Numbered from the stretch's first letter, positions 35,648 to 45,337 are shown. The stretch: DNA of 64,000 nt from an uncultured Ignavibacteriota bacterium (GCA_903884005.1 CAISDA010000083.1:186001-250000), one strand, 5' to 3'. Made by a program: numbers and translations. The notes: generated by a model not told the origin, from the letters alone.

Positions 35648-37531
35648 ATGAATAAATTTCTCGTCTGTATGATAGTCTCGATGATAACACATGCCGCGGC
35701 ACAACAACCGATCAATGTGATCCCCCAGCCCGTTCGGATCAAACAATCAGCGGGGTCGTTCACGCTGACACGCGAGACGACCATCGGCTTCAACAAACCT
35801 GAATGCCGCGCGGCCGCCGAGATGCTCGCCAAGCGGTTGAATCGCCCGACCGGATTTGCCTTGAAACCTCAAGAGCGAACGACCAGCCCGGTGCAAATCA
35901 ATATCAATGACGTCCCCGATCCCCTTCTGGCAACAGAAGGCTACACGCTCGCAGTCACGCCGACGAATGTGGTAATATCGGCGAATCGGTTCGCGGGATT
36001 GTATTATGGGATACAGACACTCCTGCAGCTTCTGCCGAAAGAGATCGAAGGCGCGAAGATCGCAGCGACGGCGTGGACCATCCCATCCGTCACCATCACG
36101 GATTATCCGCGTTTCGCCTGGCGCGGAATCATGCTCGATGTCTCCCGTCATTTCTTTACGAAGGATGAGGTCAAACGGTACATCGACCAAATCTCGAAAT
36201 ATAAATTCAACACCTTTCACTGGCATTTGGCGGACGATCAGGGGTGGAGATTAGAGATCAAATCTCGTCCCAGACTCACCTCGGTCGGAGCATGGCGTGT
36301 GAAGCGGTACGGACGGTTCGGCGAGAATGCTCCGCCCAAACCCGGTGAAGCCGCAACAGACGGCGGGTTCTATACGCAGGATGACGTCCGGGAGATCGTT
36401 CAGTTCGCACAGGAGCGCAACGTGACTATCGTTCCGGAACTCGATATCCCGGGCCATAGCATGGCGGCCGTTGCTGCGTATCCGGAATTGTCGTGTACAA
36501 AAGACACGACCGTGCGGGTCGATCCGGGAATGCACATTGCCGATTGGGACGCCCCGGATGGACTCAAGATGCTCTTCGATAACACGCTCAATCCGTCGGA
36601 CGAAAAGGTCTATGCATTTTTAGGCGATGTGTTCTCGGAAGTCGCCGCGCTCTTCCCCGGAAAATATATTCATGTGGGCGGAGACGAGTGTTACAAGGGA
36701 TATTGGGCCCACGACCCCGGTTGTTCGGCTCTCATGAAAAAACTGAACATAGGCAATATCGAAGGCCTGCAAGGGTACTTCATGAACCGCGTGGAGCAGA
36801 TACTGAAAACCAACGGCAAAAAACTGATCGGCTGGGATGAAATTCTGGAAGGCGGCATCTCGCCCGAGGCAACCGTGATGAGCTGGCGTGGCGTCAAAGG
36901 CGGTATTACAGCCGCGAAAATGGGACACGATGTCGTGATGTCTCCCACCACGTTCGCATATCTTGACTACAATCAGGGTGAAACGACAGTGGACCCGCCG
37001 ATCTATTCAAAACTGCGGATCAAGAAATGTTATAGTTTTGAGCCGGTGCCCGAGGGCGTCGAGTCGAAATACATTTTAGGCGGGCAGGGCAACCTCTGGA
37101 CCGAACATCTGCCCACCATACGCTCGATCGAATATATGACCTATCCGCGCGCATGGGCGTTGTCGGAAGTATTCTGGTCGCCCATGGCGAAGAAAAACTG
37201 GGAAGCATTCGTGCCGCGCATGGAAGCTCACTTCGGACGCGCCGATGCCGGAGCCGTCAATTGCTCCCATGCAGTCTACGATGCGATCGTGACGTCCGCC
37301 ATGAAGCATGATACGGTGCGAGTGTTCCTGGATGCTGAAATCCCGGGCGTGAACATCTACTACACGATCGACGAGACGATGCCGGACAATCTGTCCCCAC
37401 AATACACGGAACCATTCGATCTTCCCGACGGACCGATCACGCTGCGCGTGGTGACATACCGGAACGGCACACCGATCGGACATCTGATCACATTGAAACG
37501 CGAGGACCTCGCGGCGCGTGCCGGCAGATAG
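35648..37531 (+). CDS. Secreted beta-N-acetylhexosaminidase, glycoside hydrolase family 20
   Basis: The 627-residue protein has a signal peptide ending AAAQ. A GH20b domain (about 20-140) and the catalytic barrel (about 145-500) follow. The catalytic Asp346-Glu347 pair is in HVGGDECYKGYW. Other family marks are FRWHLADDQGWR-like (FHWHLADDQGWRLEIK), PELDIPGHS and WTEHLPT. A short C-terminal chitobiase-like domain (about 540-625) completes the usual layout. It removes terminal N-acetylglucosamine or N-acetylgalactosamine from glycans in the periplasm or outside the cell. It is monocistronic and divergent from the YgiT-like gene. Confidence 0.95.
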   Translation: MNKFLVCMIVSMITHAAAQQPINVIPQPVRIKQSAGSFTLTRETTIGFNKPECRAAAEMLAKRLNRPTGFALKPQERTTSPVQININDVPDPLLATEGYTLAVTPTNVVISANRFAGLYYGIQTLLQLLPKEIEGAKIAATAWTIPSVTITDYPRFAWRGIMLDVSRHFFTKDEVKRYIDQISKYKFNTFHWHLADDQGWRLEIKSRPRLTSVGAWRVKRYGRFGENAPPKPGEAATDGGFYTQDDVREIVQFAQERNVTIVPELDIPGHSMAAVAAYPELSCTKDTTVRVDPGMHIADWDAPDGLKMLFDNTLNPSDEKVYAFLGDVFSEVAALFPGKYIHVGGDECYKGYWAHDPGCSALMKKLNIGNIEGLQGYFMNRVEQILKTNGKKLIGWDEILEGGISPEATVMSWRGVKGGITAAKMGHDVVMSPTTFAYLDYNQGETTVDPPIYSKLRIKKCYSFEPVPEGVESKYILGGQGNLWTEHLPTIRSIEYMTYPRAWALSEVFWSPMAKKNWEAFVPRMEAHFGRADAGAVNCSHAVYDAIVTSAMKHDTVRVFLDAEIPGVNIYYTIDETMPDNLSPQYTEPFDLPDGPITLRVVTYRNGTPIGHLITLKREDLAARAGR

Positions 37532-37929
37532 GGTACGGTATGACCGTCTCCGCTTGAATATTCCATCTGGCTGCGCCTTTCCTCCTGTGCTACGGCGCAG
37601 CGCGGCACGTCGTACCACCGTACGCAACAGATGAAATTTTTTTTTCACTGAAGCAACACGTGTGCCGGGTGCCGGTGATGTACACGACAGCAGATTTCGC
37701 AGGTTATATCCACTATCATCTTGCATCCTTTAAAAATGTTTTGTACTATTGGTGAAGGAAAATATCGCACATTCTGCACAACTCGCGAACGCTCCAACGC
37801 ACTGTGACGATTCCATCATTTGCAGACCTGACTCCACAAACACACAGAGCATATGCATAAGTAATATTCTTCATCACATGTCTCCTCTTATTTCGGCGGA
37901 GACTATTTTTTTTTGGGAGAGGGTATTCA
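37532..37929. other. 398-base leader region upstream of the permease-corrinoid operon
   Basis: No gene was found. The region contains a T9 tract at about 37629-37637 without a clear stem, then an AT-rich part near 37730-37760 that may hold a promoter, and ends in the hairpin-plus-T9 element at 37880-37914. I searched by eye for a cobalamin riboswitch box and did not find one. Confidence 0.5.
37880..37914 (+). terminator. Hairpin with T9 tract directly before the permease ribosome site (terminator or attenuator)
   Basis: GTCTCC (37880-37885) pairs with GGAGAC (37898-37903), followed by TA and nine T. The ribosome site GGGAGAGGG (37915-37923) and the ATG at 37930 follow at once. The stem is only 6 bp. 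A terminator placed just upstream of a start codon is the usual geometry of transcription attenuation, but it could also simply end the hexosaminidase transcript. Confidence 0.55.
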
Positions 37930-39402
37930 ATGGCGTCACGTTTGTTCGACACAAAATCCATCAAACAGCTCATCGATCACTCCAATGAAGCGGAACATAA
38001 ACTCCGCCGCACACTCACGGCAACAAATCTCATCACACTCGGCGTCGGCGCCATTATCGGCGCCGGTATTTTTGTGCTCACCGGACAGGCTGCCGCCCAA
38101 TATGCGGGCCCGGCGATCGTCATCTCGTTCGTGATCTCGGGCATTGCGTGCATGTTTGCAGGACTGTGTTATGCTGAATTTGCCTCGATGATCCCGGTGG
38201 CAGGAAGCGCCTATACCTACGCCTATGCGACACTCGGCGAATTTGTCGCGTGGATCATCGGATGGGATCTGATCCTTGAATATCTTTTCGCCTCATCCAC
38301 GGTGGCTGTCGGCTGGTCCGGATACGTTGTGAGTTTTCTGGCAGATTTTGGGCTGGTGATTCCCCCGTCCCTGACGAACGCGCCCCTGAACCACATCGCC
38401 GGTCAGGGATGGGTCAACACCGGCGCAGTCTTGAATCTTCCGGCAATGTTCATCATCGCGCTCATGACGGCGCTGCTGGTGATCGGGATCAAAGAATCCG
38501 CGAAAATCAATAACATCATCGTCATGCTAAAAGTCTCCGTCGTGTTGTTGTTCATCGGCTTCGGCATTTCACACATCGTGCCTGCAAACTGGTCGCCGTT
38601 TATACCCGAGAACAAAGGAGTGTTCGGCATATTCGGATGGAGCGGCGTCCTCCGCGGAGCCGGCGTCATCTTTTTCGCCTATATCGGGTTCGACGCAGTC
38701 TCGACGGCAGCTCAGGAAGCAAAGAATCCGCAACGGGATATGCCCATCGGCATACTCGGATCGCTCGCGGTATCGACCGTGCTGTATATCATGGTCGGCC
38801 TCGTGCTCACGGGCATCGTTAGCTTTAAATTCTTAAATGTCCCAGATCCTATCGCCGTAGGCGTCAATGCCGCCGGTGCCGGACTCTTCTGGCTGCGTCC
38901 TCTCGTGAAGATCGGCGCCATCGCAGGCTTAAGCTCTGTCATTCTCGTCATGCTCATGGGACAGCCGCGCATTTTCTACTCGATGGCAAGCGACGGCCTC
39001 CTGCCGAAATCATTCGCGAAGATCCATCCGAAATTCAGGACCCCATACATCACAACAATCGTCACCGGCACTGCCGCTATGATCATTGCCGGTTTATTCC
39101 CCATCGGCATTCTCGGCGAGCTGGTGTCCATCGGCACGCTGCTTGCCTTCCTTATCGTCTGTCTCGGCATCATCGTCCTGCGCCGGACCCGGCCCGATCT
39201 CGAGCGCCCGTTCCGCACGCCGTGGGTTCCTCTTGTTCCGATCCTTGGCGCGCTGACGGCATTCATACAGATGCTTGCACTGCCCGGCGACACATGGATG
39301 CGCCTGATCATCTGGATGGCAATCGGATTGGCGATCTTTTTCTTTTACAGCAGAAAACACAGCAAACTCACAGGCGCCTTGAGTCAGGCGTTAAAACACT
39401 AA
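37930..39402 (+). CDS. APC-superfamily amino acid permease (CAT/YfnA-like)
   Basis: The 490-residue protein has about 12 to 14 membrane helices. Family motifs are [16 protein letters not shown] in helix 1, [39 protein letters not shown], and [14 protein letters not shown]. These match the cationic amino acid transporter branch with its unwound GAIIGAGIF substrate site. A GGGAGAGGG ribosome site precedes the ATG. The corrinoid protein gene starts 16 bases downstream, so the permease is probably the uptake step for the substrate of that module, perhaps a methylated amino acid or amine (inference). Confidence 0.92.
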   Translation: MASRLFDTKSIKQLIDHSNEAEHKLRRTLTATNLITLGVGAIIGAGIFVLTGQAAAQYAGPAIVISFVISGIACMFAGLCYAEFASMIPVAGSAYTYAYATLGEFVAWIIGWDLILEYLFASSTVAVGWSGYVVSFLADFGLVIPPSLTNAPLNHIAGQGWVNTGAVLNLPAMFIIALMTALLVIGIKESAKINNIIVMLKVSVVLLFIGFGISHIVPANWSPFIPENKGVFGIFGWSGVLRGAGVIFFAYIGFDAVSTAAQEAKNPQRDMPIGILGSLAVSTVLYIMVGLVLTGIVSFKFLNVPDPIAVGVNAAGAGLFWLRPLVKIGAIAGLSSVILVMLMGQPRIFYSMASDGLLPKSFAKIHPKFRTPYITTIVTGTAAMIIAGLFPIGILGELVSIGTLLAFLIVCLGIIVLRRTRPDLERPFRTPWVPLVPILGALTAFIQMLALPGDTWMRLIIWMAIGLAIFFFYSRKHSKLTGALSQALKH

Positions 39403-39418
39403 TTTATCTTCCCTTCCC

Positions 39419-40099
39419 ATGGCAACAACAGAACTTTTGGCTTCACTTGCAACCTGCGTTGAGCGCGGCAAGGTCAACGCGAAATCCCCTTTTCCTCCCG
39501 ACCTGAAAGGCCAGGATGGCGCCGATGAGATCACCGTGCGTGTCCTGGCTGAGGGTGCAACGCCTCAGGAAGTGCTGACACAGGCACTGATGGTCGGCAT
39601 GAACCGTGTGGGAGAAAAATTCAGGGATAAAAATATATTCGTCCCCGATCTTCTCATGGCGGCGCGGGCAATGAGCGCTTCAATGGTGCATCTGAAACCC
39701 TTCTTTAACAGCGCTGAAGTGCGATTGCGCGGCACGATCGTGCTCGGCACAGTTTCGGGCGACTTGCATGACATCGGGAAAAAATTAGTCGGTATGATCC
39801 TTGAAGGCGCGGGCTGGAGCATCGTGGATCTCGGGACCGATGTACCGACGCAGAAATTTATCGACGCGGTAAAGGAACACCCGGACTGCATCGTGGGCAT
39901 GAGCGCGCTGCTGACAACGACCATGGCAAGCATGGAAGAATCCGTGCTGCAACTCAAGCGCGAATTCCCCGCCACGAAGGTCCTTGTCGGAGGAGCGCCG
40001 CTCACGCATGAGTTTGCGGCCAGAATCGGCGCCGATTTTTACTCTCCCGATCCTCAGGGAGCCGTCGAATACCTTAATACAATTTCGCCAATGTCGTGA
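39419..40099 (+). CDS. Corrinoid-binding methyltransferase protein (MtbC/MtaC/DhcR-like)
   Basis: The 226-residue protein has a four-helix cap (about 1-90) followed by a Rossmann B12-binding domain (about 95-225). The cobalamin signature is complete: Asp115-x-His117-x-x-Gly in SGDLHDIGKK, MSALLTTT for the S-x-L element, and VGGAPLT for the final GG. His117 would be the lower ligand to cobalt. Such proteins carry the methyl group between a substrate-specific methyltransferase and an acceptor methyltransferase. The next gene starts with GTG inside this gene's stop (GTGA), so translation is coupled. Confidence 0.95.
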   Translation: MATTELLASLATCVERGKVNAKSPFPPDLKGQDGADEITVRVLAEGATPQEVLTQALMVGMNRVGEKFRDKNIFVPDLLMAARAMSASMVHLKPFFNSAEVRLRGTIVLGTVSGDLHDIGKKLVGMILEGAGWSIVDLGTDVPTQKFIDAVKEHPDCIVGMSALLTTTMASMEESVLQLKREFPATKVLVGGAPLTHEFAARIGADFYSPDPQGAVEYLNTISPMS

Positions 40100-40815
40100 C
40101 GAACGAGCCACTCATTTATACGGTACCGGCAGCTTCACTGACACTCACCACACGCGATATTGAGATCGCACTGGGATACAGCGACGCTGCCGTTCCCGAG
40201 TATCTGCCGGAGATGATCGACGAAGCATTAACGGTCATACAGCCGCTGCTGGACATACGCGCCGGCTTCCGTATCTATTCGGGGGACGACGTTTCCCTTT
40301 CCTCTGACGCTCTGTCGTGCCGACAGACACAATTACATATCGGCCGCATCATCGCGTCCCGCCTCAGGCATTCCACATCTATTGCCGTCTTCGCCGCCAC
40401 GATCGGCGCTCAGCCCGAGACGGAATCGCACCGCCTGATGGAGGAAGGTAATATGATGGGTGGATTCATTGTTGATACGATCGGCTCCGCCTACGCCGAG
40501 GCCACAGCGGAATGGATCGAAACGAATATCAGCGCTGTCGCCGGGCTGGAGGGCGCAGCGAACACAAACCGCTACAGCCCCGGATACTGCGATTGGCTGG
40601 TGAAAGAACAGCATGTTCTCTTCTCACTTCTGCCGAAAGGATTCTGCGGCATCTCGCTCACACAGAGCGCCGTCATGCTCCCCATTAAATCTGTCAGCGG
40701 CATCATCGGAATCGGTTCCGGGGTGAAGCACGAACAGTATCAATGTTCAGTGTGTGACATGCAGGCCTGCATCCGGAAAAAATTGACCGACGCGCACACG
40801 CATACACACCATTAA
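40096..40815 (+). CDS. MetH-activation-domain-like protein, probable corrinoid reactivation
   Basis: The 239-residue protein starts with GTG at 40096, sharing 4 bases with the corrinoid protein gene. It resembles the S-adenosylmethionine-binding activation domain of cobalamin-dependent methionine synthase as a stand-alone protein. Typical marks are RYSPGYCDW, LTQSAVMLPIKSVSGIIGIG and the closing Cys cluster CSVCDMQACIRKK. In corrinoid methyltransferase operons such proteins are thought to help keep cobalt in the Co(I) state. The terminal His-rich tail (THTHH) could bind metal. The RamA-type ferredoxin reactivase is not seen nearby. Confidence 0.85.
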   Translation: MTNEPLIYTVPAASLTLTTRDIEIALGYSDAAVPEYLPEMIDEALTVIQPLLDIRAGFRIYSGDDVSLSSDALSCRQTQLHIGRIIASRLRHSTSIAVFAATIGAQPETESHRLMEEGNMMGGFIVDTIGSAYAEATAEWIETNISAVAGLEGAANTNRYSPGYCDWLVKEQHVLFSLLPKGFCGISLTQSAVMLPIKSVSGIIGIGSGVKHEQYQCSVCDMQACIRKKLTDAHTHTHH

Positions 40816-40825
40816 CCAATACACG

Positions 40826-41980
40826 ATGACGCCCAAACAGCGATTTCTCTCTGCTCTCAACGGAAGCCTCCCGGACCGCATGCCTGTCACCACTCACCAC
40901 CTGATGCCGTCATTCCTCGAGAAATATCACAACGGCATGACGAACAATGAATTCTTCGGCAGATTCGGGCTTGATCCCATTCTCTGGGTCAATGCACACA
41001 AACCGGATGAGGCCAAAGGTGCTGTCTACGATCCGTCGCACGTTCCCGGGTATCTGGAACCGCGCCGTACTGTGTGCGAACAGTGGCGCGTTGTCTGCGA
41101 ACCGCTTCCGCACGAGCGCTATGCCACGATGCGCTATACATTCGTCACGCCGGAGCGGAATCTCACCACCGTGCTTCAGAGCAACGAACATACATCGTGG
41201 GTCTCCGAACGGTTGATCAAAACAAAATCGGATATCGACATCATTGCGAAGTATGCGACCGCGCCGTTGTGCGATGTGGACGAAGTGAACCGACAGGCCG
41301 ACGAATTCGGGGAACGCGGACTCGTGCGCGGGACCGTGGCATGTTTCGATGTGTACGGACAGCCGGGTTGCTGGCAGGATGCCTCCGTTCTTTTCGGCAT
41401 CGAGCAGCTCATCATGGAAACATACGACGACCCCGAATGGGTCCACGCCTTCCTGCAGGTCCTGCACGCGCGCAAAGAAACATTCCTCGCGTCTACAAAG
41501 GGCGCACGGTTCGACATCATGGAATTGGGCGGGGGCGATGCGTCGACAACGGTCATTTCTCCGTCGATCTTCGACGAATTTGTGGCGCCATACGACACGC
41601 GGCTGATCGCGACGGCTCACGCAGCCGGACAGCGTATCGTCTACCATACCTGTGGGGGCATGATGCCGATCCTGGAGAATATCGCGGACATGCATACCGA
41701 TGCGATGGAAACGTTCACTCCTGCGGCGATGGGGGGCGATACGGATTTACTGGAAGCGAAGCGGAGGATCGGCGACCGCGTATGCATGATCGGCGGATTC
41801 GATCAATTTCATTTTTTCACGGGCTGTACGCCCGAAACGACGCGGCAGGCGGTTCGCGATTGTTTTACCACGGCGGGAGAAGGTGGACGCTACATCCTCT
41901 GCCCCTCCGACCATTTCTTCGACGCTGAACCCGAACTGCTCGAGGCCTTCGCCGACGAAGCAAGGAAATGCGTCTACTGA
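40826..41980 (+). CDS. Uroporphyrinogen-decarboxylase-fold zinc methyltransferase (MtaA/MtbA-like)
   Basis: The 384-residue protein has the URO-D barrel but not the decarboxylase active-site Arg pattern of HemE. A zinc site is visible as His274-x-Cys276 (HTCGG) plus Cys359 (ILCPSDHF), the H-x-C...C arrangement used by methylcobamide:thiol methyltransferases. It is expected to move the methyl group from the corrinoid protein to a thiol or folate-type acceptor, or the reverse demethylation. It lies 10 bases after the reactivase gene. No MttB, MtgB or MtaB type first methyltransferase is in the window, so either this enzyme handles the substrate or the partner is encoded elsewhere. Confidence 0.88.
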   Translation: MTPKQRFLSALNGSLPDRMPVTTHHLMPSFLEKYHNGMTNNEFFGRFGLDPILWVNAHKPDEAKGAVYDPSHVPGYLEPRRTVCEQWRVVCEPLPHERYATMRYTFVTPERNLTTVLQSNEHTSWVSERLIKTKSDIDIIAKYATAPLCDVDEVNRQADEFGERGLVRGTVACFDVYGQPGCWQDASVLFGIEQLIMETYDDPEWVHAFLQVLHARKETFLASTKGARFDIMELGGGDASTTVISPSIFDEFVAPYDTRLIATAHAAGQRIVYHTCGGMMPILENIADMHTDAMETFTPAAMGGDTDLLEAKRRIGDRVCMIGGFDQFHFFTGCTPETTRQAVRDCFTTAGEGGRYILCPSDHFFDAEPELLEAFADEARKCVY

Positions 41981-42008
41981 TGCACTCCGCCCGAACCGAC
42001 GCGTGCGG

Positions 42009-43988
42009 TCAATGGCTGTTCGCGGCAACGAGATCAGTGATGTCGTGCAGCACGCCGTCATACGAAATGACATTCCCCTCCGCATCTCTCTGAACGACAG
42101 GCAGACTGCGCACCCACCGCACAGTCCCATCTTTGCGGATGATCCTGTGGTCCAACGGGCCGGCCTCATTGTTGGTGAGGATGGTATCGGCGTGCGCCGT
42201 CACTTTTTCCCTATCATCTTCGTGGACCATCATGATCCACAGGTAGGGGTTCGCTGTAAATTCCTGGACGGTATATCCCGTGACGTGCACGCACTGAGGA
42301 CGATGGATGGTTTCGACCGCCTTGCCGTCTTTGACACGGACGGTAAAGATATAATCGGTGACCGCATCGGTGATCCGTTTATAGCGCTCGCGGCTGTCGC
42401 GCAGCTGTTCTTCTGCGCGTTTTCTGTCGCTGATATCCTGCGAGAAAAATGCGATGCGCGCCACATTCCCTTCGTTGTCATAGACGGGGTACATGCTGTT
42501 GGCATAGTAGACACCGGCGTATTCGTCGTCGAAACGAACCGAACGCCCGATGGCCACCACTTCGCGCGCTTTCACCCGGCGCCCGTCGGCCACGCCGTCC
42601 GGAAGCGCGCTGAATGCCTCCATGCCCAACAGATCGTTGAGCGCGGCGCCCAGTTTTTTTAAGCCTGTTTCGTTGATCGCCAGGATCCTGAATTCCGCAT
42701 CCAGCAGCATGGAAATGTCGGTCGGCGCGTTCAACAGCGCCAATGCGGTTTCTTCGCTCTCGCTGAGCGCCTGATTCGTTTCTTCCAATTCCGCGGTTCG
42801 CTCCCGCACGCGTATCTCGAGCGATGACTGTGCATCCCGCAGTTCCTGTTCCACCGAGACGCGCTCTGAGACGTCGCGGACGTTGAGCAGCACGCCTTCC
42901 ATGCCGAGGTGATCGATAAAAAATTTAAAGATCGATTCGGCATACATCCATTCGCCGTTCTTTTTCAAAATGCGGTGCTGCAGTGAACACGATCGATGCG
43001 ACTGGAGCACTTCCCTGAACGTCTGGTGCAATGCCTCGCGTTCATCCTTGTGGATGAACTGCACGACATTCTTGCCGAGCACATCGTGTGGTTTGTACAA
43101 GAGGATCCGCTCGATCGACGGCGTGCCGTACCGTATGGTATAATTCTGTGCGATGATGATGATGATATCGGACGAATTGTTGATGAGTGAACGATAGAAC
43201 TGTTCGCTCGAGGTGAGCGCTTCTTCGGCCTTCTTGCGCTCGGTGATGTCGCGGGCGGCAAAGACAAACCCCCTGACCGATTTATTCCCTTCGGTGAAGA
43301 GCGGATTGATGACGCTTTCCAGCCAGACATAATTCCCGACACTGTGACGGATCCTGTATTCGGATCGTGTCGCCTGCTTCGTCGTTTTGATCACGCCCAG
43401 GACTATTTTCAGACGCTCCGCGTCCTCAGGATAAAGCAGGTCGAACAGCGACCGTTCCTTGAGTTCATCCGGATCGTAGTTGAGCACTGTTGCGTGCGAT
43501 CCGCTGGCGTACTGGATGATGCCATCGGAATCGGTTTGGCCGATCAGATCGAGCATGTAATCGCTGATGGCATGATACCGCTCTTCGCTCTCCGCCAGCG
43601 CTTCGAATGCGCGTCTCGGCTCGGTCATGTCTCTGAAGATGCTTAGCAGTTTTACGGACTCACCGGGGATCTCGAGATAGGAATTGGACAGTTCGAACCA
43701 TGCTTCCGCCCCGTCCCACAGCGTATATTTTCGTTCCAGGTGAGGTGCAACAGTGCGCAGTTTGATCCGTTCGCAGAGTTTCTGCTGGATGTTCGCCTGG
43801 TATTCCACAGCGTAAATAACGGATGCGGGCTGACCGATAAGCTGTTCCTTCTTCGTGTGTGTCATTTCGCAAAACGCCTGATTGACCAGCACAGTAACGG
43901 CATGCTCATCGACAATGCGCATGCCGTCGAACGACTTTTCCCATACTTCCTTGAACAACACATCACTCGTTTTCACATCATCCTCCAT
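42009..43988 (-). CDS. Multi-PAS-domain protein without an output domain
   Basis: The 659-residue protein consists of about five PAS/PAC units (about 10-125, 138-250, 260-375, 425-530 and 540-650), with PAC endings such as FAARDITERKKAEEAL and FFSQDISDRKRAEEQL. A coiled coil (about 385-420) links the third and fourth. After the last PAC (GVLHDITDL) the chain stops; there is no kinase, GGDEF or HTH domain, and the downstream 28 bases leave no room for one. Such proteins may act as a sensory adaptor that binds a kinase in trans, or be a truncated kinase. No heme or flavin ligand is obvious. It is convergent with the methyltransferase operon. Confidence 0.85.
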   Translation of the reverse strand: MEDDVKTSDVLFKEVWEKSFDGMRIVDEHAVTVLVNQAFCEMTHTKKEQLIGQPASVIYAVEYQANIQQKLCERIKLRTVAPHLERKYTLWDGAEAWFELSNSYLEIPGESVKLLSIFRDMTEPRRAFEALAESEERYHAISDYMLDLIGQTDSDGIIQYASGSHATVLNYDPDELKERSLFDLLYPEDAERLKIVLGVIKTTKQATRSEYRIRHSVGNYVWLESVINPLFTEGNKSVRGFVFAARDITERKKAEEALTSSEQFYRSLINNSSDIIIIIAQNYTIRYGTPSIERILLYKPHDVLGKNVVQFIHKDEREALHQTFREVLQSHRSCSLQHRILKKNGEWMYAESIFKFFIDHLGMEGVLLNVRDVSERVSVEQELRDAQSSLEIRVRERTAELEETNQALSESEETALALLNAPTDISMLLDAEFRILAINETGLKKLGAALNDLLGMEAFSALPDGVADGRRVKAREVVAIGRSVRFDDEYAGVYYANSMYPVYDNEGNVARIAFFSQDISDRKRAEEQLRDSRERYKRITDAVTDYIFTVRVKDGKAVETIHRPQCVHVTGYTVQEFTANPYLWIMMVHEDDREKVTAHADTILTNNEAGPLDHRIIRKDGTVRWVRSLPVVQRDAEGNVISYDGVLHDITDLVAANSH

Positions 43989-44043
43989 CGATCAATTCGC
44001 TTGCACGAGATGCCGGAAGCGAGACCGGGTTCTGCCAATAATA

Positions 44044-45060
44044 TCACAGTGATCTGTGCTTTCGATACACTCGAACGTTTTTCATATGTTCGTCATATGT
44101 CCTGGCGAAGAGATGTCCTCCTGTGCCGTCGGCCACGAAATAAAGATATTTATGCGCCGCAGGAAACAGCGCCGCAAGAATCGACGCGCTCCCGGGACTG
44201 TTGATGGGCCCTGGCGGAAGCCCCTGCATGCGGTATGTATTGTATGGAGACAACATTTTTAAATCACCATACGTGAGACGCCGCGGCCCGTCCGCGATCG
44301 CATATTGCACCGTGGGATCAGCCTCGAGCCGCATATGCAGTTTGAGGCGGTTGTAATACAAACCTGCAATGACCGCCCGCTCTTCGCTCTTGACCGCCTC
44401 GCCTTCCACGATCGATGCCATTGTCATCACATCGTTCACGGATAATTTCATCGCCTTGGCCCGGCGCGTAAGACTGTCGGCGAAAAATACATTGAACCGA
44501 TGCACCATGCGTTCAATGATCACCTGCTCGTCTTCCTCCCATGCAAAATCGTACGTGTCGGGAAAGAGATAGCCCTCGAGTGATTGTGAGCCGTGAAGCG
44601 GGGCGAAGTGCGCGCCATCGGCGAACAGCTCCATGAACTTTGCAGAATCGATGCCGACTTCACGCCTCAGTGTCCGTGCGATTTGCACCCCTCTGAATCC
44701 TTCCGGTATCGTCACATAGAAACTCACTGCCGAACGCCCCTCGTGAAGATCGCGTATGAGGTCAATGGTCGACATACCGCTCTGAAACACGTATCTGCCG
44801 GCACGCACGGTGTGAATGCCGTACAACTTCCCCACAGCCCGGAACAGATACGAACTCCCCACCACGCCCGAATCCTGCAGGATCCCGGCCGCAGCGACGA
44901 ACGATCGGCCCTTTCCGATCACCACGGATTTGGGCGAGGTGAACGAATGAGGCGCCCACACTGCATAATACATAACGGCCGCGCAGGCCGCGCATATGAC
45001 TATGACGATCCGTACTGCGTTCTTTGCCACGCTATTTCGGTTCCGATGCTTGCCGGGCAA
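44044..45060 (-). CDS. mltG: Endolytic murein transglycosylase MltG
   Basis: The 338-residue protein has an N-terminal membrane helix (about 15-33), a LysM-like part and the YceG domain. Family marks are IPEGFRGVQIA, LEGYLFPDTYDF, the catalytic Glu in ASIVEGEA, GLYYNRL, LEADPTVQYA, YNTYRMQGLPPGPI-N-PG and FVADGTGGHLF. MltG cuts nascent peptidoglycan strands at the membrane. Its 5' end overlaps the chorismate mutase gene by 29 bases, and it is the last gene of the tsaD-trpA-chorismate mutase-mltG run. Confidence 0.95.
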   Translation of the reverse strand: MPGKHRNRNSVAKNAVRIVIVICAACAAVMYYAVWAPHSFTSPKSVVIGKGRSFVAAAGILQDSGVVGSSYLFRAVGKLYGIHTVRAGRYVFQSGMSTIDLIRDLHEGRSAVSFYVTIPEGFRGVQIARTLRREVGIDSAKFMELFADGAHFAPLHGSQSLEGYLFPDTYDFAWEEDEQVIIERMVHRFNVFFADSLTRRAKAMKLSVNDVMTMASIVEGEAVKSEERAVIAGLYYNRLKLHMRLEADPTVQYAIADGPRRLTYGDLKMLSPYNTYRMQGLPPGPINSPGSASILAALFPAAHKYLYFVADGTGGHLFARTYDEHMKNVRVYRKHRSL

Positions 45061-45334
45061 TCATTGCCTCACGTTCCAGCTTCCTGGATTCGTCGATGAT
45101 GCGCTCGAACAATCGTCGCAGCGCCGTATCGCTTAACGGCCCGTTGTTGTGTTTCATGATATTATCGAGCACTTCATGCTCGCGTTTGGGTGAATACGCT
45201 GGCAATCCCAAACGTTCTTTGATCCTGCCGATCTCGTCGGCGCAGTGAGCGCGTTTGTTCAACAGATCGACGAGCGAGCGGTCAATGTCATCGATTTCGT
45301 CACGCCAATGATCAATTGATGAATCCATTGCCAT
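45032..45334 (-). CDS. aroQ: Chorismate mutase, AroQ type
   Basis: This is a 100-residue all-helical AroQ-type mutase without fused prephenate dehydratase or DAHP synthase. It has the family pattern IDDIDRSLVDLLNKRAHCADEIGRIK, YSPKREHEVLD and RRLFERIIDESR, which gives the active-site Arg, Lys and Glu residues. It makes prephenate for phenylalanine and tyrosine. It starts 3 bases after the trpA stop and overlaps mltG, so it is expressed with trpA. Confidence 0.93.
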   Translation of the reverse strand: MAMDSSIDHWRDEIDDIDRSLVDLLNKRAHCADEIGRIKERLGLPAYSPKREHEVLDNIMKHNNGPLSDTALRRLFERIIDESRKLEREAMIARQASEPK

Positions 45335-45337
45335 ACA

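Noticed and set aside
35501-35746. Small minus-strand frame (46 codons from 35644) considered as a toxin partner of the YgiT-like protein
   Set aside because: It overlaps the divergent hexosaminidase start, is too short for DUF4258 or MqsR, and has no recognisable motif.
37532-37929. Cobalamin riboswitch ahead of the corrinoid operon
   Set aside because: No B12-box-like GCCACTG element or the expected multi-stem layout was found by eye.
40910-41695. 261-codon minus-strand frame opposite the UroD-type gene
   Set aside because: Shadow of a well-supported gene; His/Cys/Arg-rich, no domain.
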